From positions 1,039 to 16,560 of the forward strand of contig DFBW01000281.1 in NCBI GenBank assembly GCA_002366775.1: a stretch of DNA of 15,522 nucleotides. Reading direction: 5' to 3'. Shown here piece after piece: positions 7,006-14,354 of this stretch (positions are counted from its first letter, which is position 1; each line of letters opens with the position of its first letter). Under the pieces are notes generated by a model. That model did not search any database. It worked only from the letters and a program-made list of their open reading frames with translations, and had not been told where the DNA came from. A program made the position numbers and the translations under genes. Source of the DNA: Roseovarius sp. UBA3070 (GTDB taxonomy: Bacteria; Pseudomonadota; Alphaproteobacteria; Rhodobacterales; Rhodobacteraceae).

Positions 7006-9597
7006 TCAGAAGCGCTCAAGCAGTCGGCGCAGATAGTTGCGTTCTACTTCAGGGCGCGCGCCTTCGCCTGAGCGGCGGCGTATTTCGTCCAGTAACTCAC
7101 GCGCGCGGCGGTACACATCTTCGCCTTGCAACAGGTCATCTGGTGTGCCGACCTGCCCGCCACGGCCCGGAGTGCGGCCCAAAGGATCGGATTGCTCATC
7201 ACCGAATTGGCCCAGAGCCTGACCTTGCCCAGCTTCGGTTTCGTTGTTCTCGGCCAAAGCGTCACCCAGATTGCGCATTCCGTCGCGCAGGGCTTCCATG
7301 GCTTCGGATTGGCGGTCTATGGCCTCGGCAAGATCGTTGTTGCGCAGGGCCTCTTCGGCCCCCTGCATGGCGCGCCCGGCCTGATCCAAAGCATCACGCG
7401 CCGCATCACTGGCCTCACCCGATCCGCCCGGCAACGCATCGCGTTGCGCTTCAAGGCGGCGGCGCAAAGCATCCTGACGCTCGGCCAGCGACCCTTGGCT
7501 ATTGCCTGCCAGCGGGTCACCACGCCCGCCAGGTTGCTGGCCCTGGCCTTCGCCCTGACCATCCAGCCCCTCATGTTGCTGGCCCTGACCCTGTCCGCCA
7601 TTGCGGCCCTGATTGTTCTGGGATTGGCCAGCTTGGGCATCGGGATTGAACTGTTCCTGCAAATCCCGAAACGCCTGATCGGACAGGCCCTGTTGATTGC
7701 GCAGCGTGTCGGCAAGGCCCTCCATAGCCTGCTGACCTGGGTTGTCGCCTTGTTGGCCTTGCTGACCTTCGGTGACACGCAGGTTTTCCATCATCTCCTG
7801 GAACTCTTCCAGGGCTTGTTGGGCTTCGGCCATGCGGCCTTGTTCCATCAACTCCTGAATGCGGTCCATCATGTCTTGCAGGTCTTGCTGGCTAAGTTGT
7901 TGTGCGTCTTGCGAGCTCTGAGGGGTATCGCCCTGATCGCCGTCGCGCTGGGCCTGCTGAGATTTCTGGCGCAGATAATCCTGAGTGGCGTCGCGCAATT
8001 CCTGCATCAGCTGGGCAATATCTTCGTCGCTGGCACCACGTTTAATCGCCTCGGACAGCCGCTCTTGTGCCTCGCGCATCCGTTCCAGAGCATTGCCGAT
8101 GTCGCCATCTTCCAGCAGCAGGGCAAGATCCCACATCGCCTGGGCAATCTCGCCTTGTGTCTCAGGGGTCAGGCTGTCATGGCGCACCAACGTATCCAGA
8201 CGCCGCATAATCACGCGCAGTTTCAGATAGGCCGTATCTGAGCGGAACAAGCCCGGTTCGGGCGCATGGCTGATGGCACGCAACATCTGTACAACGCGTC
8301 GCCCGTTGGATTTGGCCCACAGCAGATCGCGGCGTTGCTCGACGATAGCCGCAGCCACCGGATCAAAGAAACGGCGTGCGGGCAGGGGCATAGTCAGCGG
8401 CGCAGTTTCGCCGGTTTGATCGGCGGCGTCCTGCACTTTGAGGGTCAGTGTTACGGGCAGATGCGCCCAAGGGTGTTGCGATAGGTTTTCAATCAGAGTT
8501 TCCACGAATTCTGCGCGATCACCCGTAATTGGCATGGGCAGGTCCAGATCAATCGCCTCACGCGGGTCAGGGTCCGCACTCAGGCCATACCGCCGGTCGA
8601 GCTGACCCAAATCGAGGGCGAAACGTGCAGTTCCATTGATGATCTCATAATCATCACGCGCCCGAAACGGTTGGCTCATCTGACCATCAAACGTGGTACG
8701 CGCTCCGTCAGGCAGTACCTCAACCGTGGGCGGGGCGTCTGCCAGGGCTGTGATATTCCAGGCCTGCCCGCCGGGCCCATCAATGCGCAGCTCGCCGTCG
8801 CGTGTGATGTCAAAACTGTGCTGTGTGTCAGTGGCAGCCCCCACATCTTTGGTCCGCCCCGAGACCGTTTCCGCAACGCTGAGCGCGCCGACTTCGCCGT
8901 AAAACCGCAGGGTGATACGGCTGCCTGCGGGGGCGGTGAATGTGTCGCTCAAATCGCTGAGATACAGGCTGGGCTTGCCCGTATAGGCGGGCGGTTCCAC
9001 CCAGCCCTCCCATGTGGCGGTGTTTGCCACAGCGCCACCAGTGCCAGGTGCCATATGTGCAACCGTCCCAACCCGCCAGAGCGAGCCAAACAAAAGCGCC
9101 ACCACCAGCCCCAGAAGGGCGATATAGCGCATGCCAAACCGGTCTTTGTGCGCCAATCTCAGGTCGGGTTTTACCGCGTGGGCAGCAGCAGCCTTGTCTT
9201 GCATCCGGGCCTGATGTGCGCGCCACAAAGCGCGCGAAGCGGCGTCACCTTCGCCAATCACCTGTTTATCTGACAGGGCCGTCAGCGGATGGCCGGGCAG
9301 CGTATCATCCAGCCTTGTGAGCGCGTCACGGCGGTCGGGCCAGCGGAATTTCCGTAGGCCCTGCACCGCAAACACACAAAACAGCAATGCGCCCAGAACC
9401 ATTAAGGCCCAGACAATATCAACCGAAACCATGTCGTGCAGGCCCAGCATCAGCACCGCAGCGAAGGTGGCAATCAACGTCCACAAAGGCCAAAATGCAT
9501 GCACGACCCGTTCGGCAATCATACCAGCCCAAGTCAGCGTTAAAGGCACGCGAAGGCGTGTCAGCAAGGGCCCCAAAGCATTTGGATGGATTGCCAT
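7006..9597 (-). CDS. DUF4175/TIGR02302-type membrane protein
   Basis: This 863-residue protein matches the family plan I recall for TIGR02302: two N-terminal membrane helices (about 36-54 and 61-81), a third (about 158-173), a large extracytoplasmic region with beta-rich segments (starting near the WEGWVEPPAYTGKPSLYL segment), and a long C-terminal helical and Gln-rich part (about 545-700) containing a Gly/Gln low-complexity stretch. Family function is unknown. I chose ATG 9597, with GGAA about eight bases upstream; a TTG at 9609 in the same frame would add four residues but has no Shine-Dalgarno. It follows lysA by 37 bp, so the two are probably one transcript, an arrangement I recall as common in Rhodobacterales. 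The Gln-rich part makes the opposite strand open for 371 codons, which is a shadow. The transcript runs into the REP element. Confidence 0.85.
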   Translation of the reverse strand: MAIHPNALGPLLTRLRVPLTLTWAGMIAERVVHAFWPLWTLIATFAAVLMLGLHDMVSVDIVWALMVLGALLFCVFAVQGLRKFRWPDRRDALTRLDDTLPGHPLTALSDKQVIGEGDAASRALWRAHQARMQDKAAAAHAVKPDLRLAHKDRFGMRYIALLGLVVALLFGSLWRVGTVAHMAPGTGGAVANTATWEGWVEPPAYTGKPSLYLSDLSDTFTAPAGSRITLRFYGEVGALSVAETVSGRTKDVGAATDTQHSFDITRDGELRIDGPGGQAWNITALADAPPTVEVLPDGARTTFDGQMSQPFRARDDYEIINGTARFALDLGQLDRRYGLSADPDPREAIDLDLPMPITGDRAEFVETLIENLSQHPWAHLPVTLTLKVQDAADQTGETAPLTMPLPARRFFDPVAAAIVEQRRDLLWAKSNGRRVVQMLRAISHAPEPGLFRSDTAYLKLRVIMRRLDTLVRHDSLTPETQGEIAQAMWDLALLLEDGDIGNALERMREAQERLSEAIKRGASDEDIAQLMQELRDATQDYLRQKSQQAQRDGDQGDTPQSSQDAQQLSQQDLQDMMDRIQELMEQGRMAEAQQALEEFQEMMENLRVTEGQQGQQGDNPGQQAMEGLADTLRNQQGLSDQAFRDLQEQFNPDAQAGQSQNNQGRNGGQGQGQQHEGLDGQGEGQGQQPGGRGDPLAGNSQGSLAERQDALRRRLEAQRDALPGGSGEASDAARDALDQAGRAMQGAEEALRNNDLAEAIDRQSEAMEALRDGMRNLGDALAENNETEAGQGQALGQFGDEQSDPLGRTPGRGGQVGTPDDLLQGEDVYRRARELLDEIRRRSGEGARPEVERNYLRRLLERF

Positions 9598-9634
9598 GCA
9601 CCGTTCCAATCAGCGGCGTGTCGGGCAGGGTGCC

Positions 9635-10900
9635 CTACAGCCAATGAGGGATGGTATCGCGTTTTATCATATCTTCAAAGGTCGGACGTGCCCGAATGAC
9701 GGCAAATTGATGCTCATGCACCAAAACTTCGGGGATCAAAGGCCGGGTGTTATATTCGCTCGACATTACAGCGCCATAGGCACCCGCACTGCGAAACGCG
9801 ACCAGATCACCGGCGCTCAGTGGTGGCATCATGCGCTTTTTGGCAAAGGTATCGCCGGATTCGCACACCGGGCCAACGATGTCATAGGGCTGTTGCTCAA
9901 TGCCCGCAGCGGGCTCTGCCACCGGGATGATGTCGTGATGAGCGTCATACATCGCTGGGCGGATCAGGTCATTCATTGCGCCATCAAGGATCAGAAAATC
10001 ACGATCTTCGCCGGATTTCACATAGATGACCTTGGTAACCATGATGCCTGCATTGCCAGCCACCAGCCGACCCGGTTCAATCTCAATTTCGCAGCCCAGA
10101 TGGCCCAGCGTTTCTTTGATCAACGCGCCGTATTCAGTGGGCAGAGGAGGCGCCTCGTTTGAGCGCTCATAAGGGATGCCAAGCCCGCCGCCCAGATCAA
10201 GACGGCGGATATCATGGCCATCAGCGCGCAGCACGTCGGTCAGCTCGGCCACTTTCAGGTAGGCTTGCCGGTATGGCTCCAGTTCGGTGATCTGACTGCC
10301 GATATGCACGTCAATCCCGATGATGTGCAGCCCAGGCAGGGCGGCGGCCATGGCATAGACATCGCGTGCACGGCTGATCGGGATGCCAAACTTGTTTTCG
10401 GATTTGCCAGTGGCAATCTTGGCGTGGGTTTTGGCATCTACATCCGGATTCACCCGGATGGTGATCGGCGCAGTTTTACCCATTTCGGTGGCCACACTGC
10501 TGAGTAGCTGCATTTCAGGTTCGCTCTCAACATTGAATTGGCGGATACCACCAGCCAAAGCGGCCTGCATTTCATCACGGGTTTTGCCGACACCGGAAAA
10601 GACAATCCGATCGCCCGGCACACCAGCGGCAATCGCGCGGGCATATTCCCCACCCGAAACAACATCCATACCCGCCCCAAGATCGGCGAGCGTTTTCAGG
10701 ATCGCCTGATTGCTGGCCGCTTTCATCGCGTAGCACACCAAATGATCCAGGCCGTTCAGCGCCTCGTCAAACAGGCGGAAATGGCGGGTCAAAGTGGCGG
10801 TGGAATACAGATAGAACGGCGTGCCGACTTCGGCTGCAATTTCGGCCACGGGGACATCTTCGGCACATAGCTGGCCGTTTTGATAAAGAAAATGATCCAT
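9635..10900 (-). CDS. lysA: Diaminopimelate decarboxylase
   Basis: The product (421 residues, a typical length) decarboxylates meso-diaminopimelate to L-lysine, the last step of lysine synthesis, in the cytoplasm. It is a fold-type III pyridoxal-phosphate enzyme. Visible landmarks are the cofactor lysine in CYAMKAASNQA (Lys60), HIGSQ, the phosphate-binding GGGLGIPY, EPGRLVAGNAG, and the catalytic CESGD (Cys346) donated across the dimer interface, followed by GAYGAVMSSEYNTRP. I chose ATG 10900 (MDHFLYQNGQL) since family members start this way; the frame is open to 10936 upstream. The Shine-Dalgarno is weak, so translation may depend on coupling or a stronger mRNA context. The ATP-grasp gene lies 94 bp upstream and the DUF4175 gene 37 bp downstream on the same strand. 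Confidence in function is very high. Confidence 0.97.
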   Translation of the reverse strand: MDHFLYQNGQLCAEDVPVAEIAAEVGTPFYLYSTATLTRHFRLFDEALNGLDHLVCYAMKAASNQAILKTLADLGAGMDVVSGGEYARAIAAGVPGDRIVFSGVGKTRDEMQAALAGGIRQFNVESEPEMQLLSSVATEMGKTAPITIRVNPDVDAKTHAKIATGKSENKFGIPISRARDVYAMAAALPGLHIIGIDVHIGSQITELEPYRQAYLKVAELTDVLRADGHDIRRLDLGGGLGIPYERSNEAPPLPTEYGALIKETLGHLGCEIEIEPGRLVAGNAGIMVTKVIYVKSGEDRDFLILDGAMNDLIRPAMYDAHHDIIPVAEPAAGIEQQPYDIVGPVCESGDTFAKKRMMPPLSAGDLVAFRSAGAYGAVMSSEYNTRPLIPEVLVHEHQFAVIRARPTFEDMIKRDTIPHWL

Positions 10901-10994
10901 GCAAACGCCATTACGGCGAACGCCTTTTGGGTTCAATCAAAAAGACGTTCGCGCGTGGGGATTGCCTAAATGCGGGTGGTTTAGGCGAAACGCC

Positions 10995-12185
10995 TTAATG
11001 CCCGGTTTTTATGTGTTTCATCATTTTGGCCCGCGCGACCGAGCGCAACTCTTGCCCACGATCCTCGATCTTTTTCAGGGTTGGGGCGAAGTCCTTGTTC
11101 AGGATGCCTTTGCCCGTGGCCAGCTGATACAGCATGTGATGTGGGTTGGCGTTGCATTCGATGATCACCGGGCCGTCTTCGGTGATGGCAATATCCCAGC
11201 CGAACACACCAAATTGCGGCATCAGTTTGTGCGCGTTCTTGGTGATGCGCAGCACTTCGTCCCAATGGGGGATTTGCATGCCGGGGAGGGTTTTGCCGCT
11301 GACAGGGTGGGTTTCAACCATTTCCTGTTCAAGCCCGGCACCACGGCGGCACTGCTGCAAGATACCGCTGGCATTGTCAATTTCGGCTATCATTGATCCG
11401 GATTGCCAATAGTTGTCTGACATCGCCTTTGGGGATGGGATTTTCCACAAGGTATACAGCACTTCCGGTGTGTCCTCAGCGATAACAGTGACCACGCGGA
11501 TGGAGCCCACGGCGCGGCCTGCTGCTTTGGTCATGGCGGAATGTTGGTTCACGGCGTCCTGAAACAGCAACCCTTCGGCGTAATCTTCCAGCGCTTCGGT
11601 GGCAAAGGCGCGCAGATCAATGCGCGTGCCGTTGGACAGCACCAACTCGCGGGTGGCTTTGTCCAGATCAAGGATAAGCGCCGATCCAACCGAGCCTGAG
11701 CCTTGTTCGGGCTTCACAAACAGCGGATAGCGCGCTGTATTCATAAGGAATTCTTCGATTTCGGGCACTTCAGTCAGCGTCAGCAACGCGCCATAATCAC
11801 GGCTGTGCGAGGCGACGGCCTGAATATGTGGCGTCGCAAAGCCCAACTGATCCATCATCGCGCCGTAAAACACCTTGTCGCGCACAAAGGCGCGCAGTTC
11901 GGTGACGGAGCGGGGTGACAGCCGGTCATTCAACAGGCGGCTGCCGCGTTCACCCACAAACTCGCGCTTCTCATCGGCGCTGAGGTCGGTGCGATAGATC
12001 GCATTGTTGTAATACTGGTTGAATTCGACACGGTTCTTACCGGCCCAAAGGCGCAGCATCTGGCTGAATTGTTTAAACGGGCTAACGCCATATTTGCGGG
12101 CCACTTCCACAATCTGCTGACTAGGGGGAGGGGCTGCTTTTTCGGGCGCTGCCAAAAGGGCGCGGGGGGCGGTTGTATCGGACAT
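10995..12185 (-). CDS. ATP-grasp enzyme of the sugar-transfer-associated type
   Basis: This 396-residue protein resembles the ATPgrasp_ST family (Pfam 14397), predicted ligases that form an acid-amine or acid-thiol bond with ATP and often sit near polysaccharide or lipid genes. Landmarks from the chosen start are the nucleotide lysine in FVKPEQGSGSVGSALIL (Lys158), GSIRVVTV (Arg230), and the metal ligands in GWDIAITEDGPVIIECNANP (Asp331, Glu343, Asn345), so it should be active. Substrates are unknown. I chose ATG 12185 because a perfect AGGAGG lies nine bases upstream; the frame remains open to 12269 but has no such signal. That AGGAGG lies in the arm of a 9-bp hairpin, pointing to translational control. 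The gene separates lysA from argH and the lipoprotein, which I expect to be neighbours in relatives, so it may be an inserted or moved gene. Confidence 0.82.
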   Translation of the reverse strand: MSDTTAPRALLAAPEKAAPPPSQQIVEVARKYGVSPFKQFSQMLRLWAGKNRVEFNQYYNNAIYRTDLSADEKREFVGERGSRLLNDRLSPRSVTELRAFVRDKVFYGAMMDQLGFATPHIQAVASHSRDYGALLTLTEVPEIEEFLMNTARYPLFVKPEQGSGSVGSALILDLDKATRELVLSNGTRIDLRAFATEALEDYAEGLLFQDAVNQHSAMTKAAGRAVGSIRVVTVIAEDTPEVLYTLWKIPSPKAMSDNYWQSGSMIAEIDNASGILQQCRRGAGLEQEMVETHPVSGKTLPGMQIPHWDEVLRITKNAHKLMPQFGVFGWDIAITEDGPVIIECNANPHHMLYQLATGKGILNKDFAPTLKKIEDRGQELRSVARAKMMKHIKTGH

Positions 12186-12194
12186 ATCTTTGGT

Positions 12195-12230
12195 CCTCCT
12201 GTCGCTTGTTTTCTGCTCTTTGACAGGAGG
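12195..12230 (-). promoter_or_regulatory. Hairpin sequestering the Shine-Dalgarno of the ATP-grasp gene
   Basis: In the minus-strand transcript CCUCCUGUC (12230-12222) can pair perfectly over nine bases with GACAGGAGG (12203-12195) across an 18-base A-rich loop. The second arm contains the AGGAGG Shine-Dalgarno, nine bases before the ATG at 12185, and the first arm contains a CCUCCU anti-Shine-Dalgarno. Folding would hide the ribosome-binding site, as in RNA thermometers, riboswitch expression platforms or protein-controlled leaders. The trigger is unknown. Confidence 0.6.
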
Positions 12231-12764
12231 GATAGCGCGGGAATTTGGCCAAAATGGGGCGGCAATCATGGAAATTTAGTTGAATTGTTTTGGATTTGGA
12301 AACAGCAGCTGTGCGGGACGAAGCAGACATCACATTAAAAGCGTATTGCCCTTATTCTGAGGCAGGCAAAAAGGTGATGCGCAGCACGGCACATGCACGT
12401 TTTAGCATGCCCAGCCGGTTAACAGCCGCTTTAGCGGCCCGGCCATCGTCAGCCCCTCCCTTGGGCTGGCGATATGTCTGAGCTAGGCGCTTCTTACGTT
12501 CTTATGGGTGTATTTTGCAGGCATAAAGCGCTTCGTGACACCTGTTGGTATCGCCACCCCAGGGGCTGACGTTGTCCTCCAGGATAGAGCTGCCGTGCTT
12601 GGCAGTTTGGGCACTAAGCTGACCTTCATGAAGGACAAACTGCGAATCAGCAGGATCAGATGCCATAGCAGCGCGCTGCTGACTCGATGCGCAAAGCTAC
12701 TGGGAAGGATACTGGTCGTGGCCGGTCGTGTTGTTGCACGGTTTCAAAGGTTACCCAGTCGATC
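12231..12764. other. Gene-free stretch with hairpins between ATP-grasp gene and lipoprotein gene
   Basis: Together with the leader just before it, this is the longest gene-free part of the window (12186-12764). Frames that stay open in it (12290-12481 and 12508 onward, + strand) look non-coding: the second runs into antisense of argH, and neither resembles a known family. It holds three hairpins at 12392-12473, a 14-bp palindrome AGCAGCGCGCTGCT (12667-12680) and a 10-bp palindrome CTTCATGAAG (12623-12632). A sequence at 12550-12571 resembles one orientation of the largest hairpin with an internal deletion. The promoter of the ATP-grasp gene should lie in 12231-12400 on the minus strand, but I see no clear consensus. 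The stretch could be a decayed mobile element or a dispersed repeat. Confidence 0.5.
12392..12473 (+). repeat. Cluster of three inverted repeats
   Basis: Three hairpins follow each other in 82 bp: CATGC/GCATG with an 8-base loop (12392-12409), GCCGC/GCGGC with loop TTTA (12425-12438 including one extra pair), and an 11-bp stem ATCGTCAGCCC/GGGCTGGCGAT with a 7-base loop (12445-12473). The single irregular pair of the largest stem is a G-U wobble in a plus-strand RNA but an A-C mismatch in a minus-strand RNA, which favours the plus strand if it acts as RNA. No T-run follows on either strand, so they are not typical intrinsic terminators. Confidence 0.45.
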
Positions 12765-12941
12765 TTATAGCCCCAGCGTGACCGAGACATTGCCCGATGA
12801 AGCCGAAACGCTTGTCGATGTGCTGACCGTGCCGTTGGAATTTATACTGACGCCTGTGCTGACATCCGGGCGGATCGGGTCTCCGTCGGCGCCGCACCCC
12901 GACAGCAGGGCAACTGAGATCAGTACAAGCGCGTATTTCAT
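12765..12941 (-). CDS. Small Ser/Thr-rich lipoprotein coupled to argH
   Basis: This 58-residue gene begins [20 protein letters not shown]. It has a Lys, a hydrophobic core and a perfect lipobox LSGC, so the protein should be lipidated at Cys16 by the signal peptidase II route and displayed at the periplasmic side of a membrane. The mature part of 43 residues is almost entirely Ser, Thr, Val, Gly, Asn and Asp ([20 protein letters not shown]), a low-complexity, probably unstructured or beta-type tail. Its ATG overlaps the argH stop codon in ATGA (12938-12941), so it is translationally coupled to argH. I recall a small lipoprotein gene at this spot between argH and lysA in other Rhodobacterales, which supports it as real. 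Function is unknown. The stop codon is TAA at 12765. Confidence 0.85.
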   Translation of the reverse strand: MKYALVLISVALLSGCGADGDPIRPDVSTGVSINSNGTVSTSTSVSASSGNVSVTLGL

Positions 12942-14329
12942 CCCAAGACCTCTTTCCAGCGGGCCACCTGTGCCCTGACCTGTGCTGGCGCCGTGCCGCC
13001 ATAACTGGTGCGTGAGGCGACGGAGTTTTCGACCCCGAGCACCTCAAAGATAGAGGCATTAATCTCGGAATGCACGGATTGCATTTGTTCAAGCGTCAAA
13101 TCCGGCAGATCCACGCCGTCGTCCTCGGCCATGGCGACCAGGGCGCCAGTGATGTGGTGCGCCTCACGAAACGGCAGGCCAAGCACACGCACCAGCCAAT
13201 CGGCCAGATCGGTGGCGGTGGAAAACCCAGATCCGGCCGCCTCGGCCAGAGAGGCACGATTGGCGGTCATATCGCGCACCATTCCATCCATCGCGGCCAG
13301 CGCCAGCATCAGGTTGTCGGCGGCGTCAAACACCTGTTCCTTGTCTTCCTGCATGTCCTTGGAATAGGCCAATGGCAGGCCCTTCATCACGGTCATCAGT
13401 GCCACATTCGCCCCGAAAATTCGGCCGATCTTGGCGCGGATCAGTTCAGCTGCATCGGGGTTTTTCTTTTGTGGCATGATGGATGACCCGGTGGAAAACC
13501 GGTCTGACAGGGTGACAAAACGGAATTGTGCGGACGACCAGATCACCAGCTCTTCGGCGAAACGCGACAGGTGCATCGCGCAAATGCTGGCAGCGGCCAG
13601 AAATTCCAGCGCAAAGTCGCGGTCACTGACAGCATCCAGCGAATTGGCCGATGGCCGGTCAAACCCCAAGGCCTGCGCTGTCATATCCCGGTCAATCGGA
13701 AAGGACGTGCCGGCCAGGGCTGCTGCGCCCAACGGGCATTCGTTCATCCGGGCACGGGCATCGCGCATGCGGCTCAGGTCACGGCCAAACATTTCTACAT
13801 AGGCCATCATGTGGTGGCCCCATGTAACGGGTTGTGCGGTTTGCAAATGGGTGAATCCGGGCATGACCCAATCTGCGCCCGCTTCGGCCTGCGCCAGAAG
13901 GGCCGCCATCAGGGACGCCAAAGCGCCTTGGGCACCGTCCAGTTGGTCACGCACCCAGAGTTTGAAATCGGTCGCCACCTGATCATTGCGTGAGCGGCCA
14001 GTGTGCAGACGGCCCGCAGGTTCACCGATCAGGGCCTTCAAACGGGCCTCGACGTTCATGTGAATGTCTTCCAACGCGGTGGAAAACTCGAAATTCCCTG
14101 TTTCGATCTCTGACAAGACCGTGAGCAGGCCTTCCCTCATCGCGTCGGCGTCACTATCCTTAACGATGCCTGTGGCCGCCAACATGGCGGCATGGGCTCT
14201 TGAGCCGGCGATATCTTGGGCCGCCAGCCGTTTGTCAAACCCGATCGAGGCGTTGATCGCCTCCATGATCGCGTCAGGACCAGCGGCAAAGCGGCCGCCC
14301 CACATTTGGTTCGAGGAATTGTTGCTCAT
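12938..14329 (-). CDS. argH: Argininosuccinate lyase
   Basis: The product (463 residues, a typical length) cleaves argininosuccinate to arginine and fumarate, the last step of arginine synthesis, as a cytoplasmic homotetramer of the fumarase/aspartase superfamily. It begins with the typical MWGGRF segment. Conserved elements include [19 protein letters not shown] (111-121), the catalytic His in [15 protein letters not shown] (His161), and the signature loop [12 protein letters not shown] (281-292) with the catalytic Ser282 or Ser283. The start ATG 14329 is preceded by AAGGG eight bases upstream, which is half of a palindrome shared with the divergent thioredoxin gene. The stop overlaps the lipoprotein start. 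With only 25 bp between the two divergent starts, its promoter must lie within the thioredoxin gene. Confidence 0.97.
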   Translation of the reverse strand: MSNNSSNQMWGGRFAAGPDAIMEAINASIGFDKRLAAQDIAGSRAHAAMLAATGIVKDSDADAMREGLLTVLSEIETGNFEFSTALEDIHMNVEARLKALIGEPAGRLHTGRSRNDQVATDFKLWVRDQLDGAQGALASLMAALLAQAEAGADWVMPGFTHLQTAQPVTWGHHMMAYVEMFGRDLSRMRDARARMNECPLGAAALAGTSFPIDRDMTAQALGFDRPSANSLDAVSDRDFALEFLAAASICAMHLSRFAEELVIWSSAQFRFVTLSDRFSTGSSIMPQKKNPDAAELIRAKIGRIFGANVALMTVMKGLPLAYSKDMQEDKEQVFDAADNLMLALAAMDGMVRDMTANRASLAEAAGSGFSTATDLADWLVRVLGLPFREAHHITGALVAMAEDDGVDLPDLTLEQMQSVHSEINASIFEVLGVENSVASRTSYGGTAPAQVRAQVARWKEVLG

Positions 14330-14337
14330 GGTCGGAA

Positions 14338-14347
14338 CCCTTAAGGG
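14338..14347. promoter_or_regulatory. Palindromic Shine-Dalgarno shared by argH and the thioredoxin gene
   Basis: The perfect 10-bp palindrome CCCTTAAGGG lies in the 25 bp between two divergent start codons. On the minus strand its AAGGG is eight bases before the argH ATG; on the plus strand AAGGG continues as AAGGGAGGGG, two bases before the thioredoxin ATG at 14355. The same ten bases thus serve both genes, and each mRNA's leader must be antisense to the start of the other gene. Confidence 0.7.
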
Positions 14348-14354
14348 AGGGGAA

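Noticed and set aside
7126..8241. Open frame of 371 codons on the plus strand that looks like a Leu/Ala-rich membrane protein
   Set aside because: It is the antisense shadow of the Gln-rich part of the DUF4175 gene: CAG and CAA codons read as Leu in reverse. No Shine-Dalgarno or family resemblance.
12508..12978. Plus-strand frame of 156 codons between ATP-grasp gene and argH
   Set aside because: Its second half is antisense to the lipoprotein and argH genes, and the product resembles no family.
14064..14354. Upstream extension of the thioredoxin gene, giving 280 residues
   Set aside because: The extra part is antisense to argH, lacks a signal peptide, and ATG 14355 has a strong Shine-Dalgarno and a clean signal peptide.
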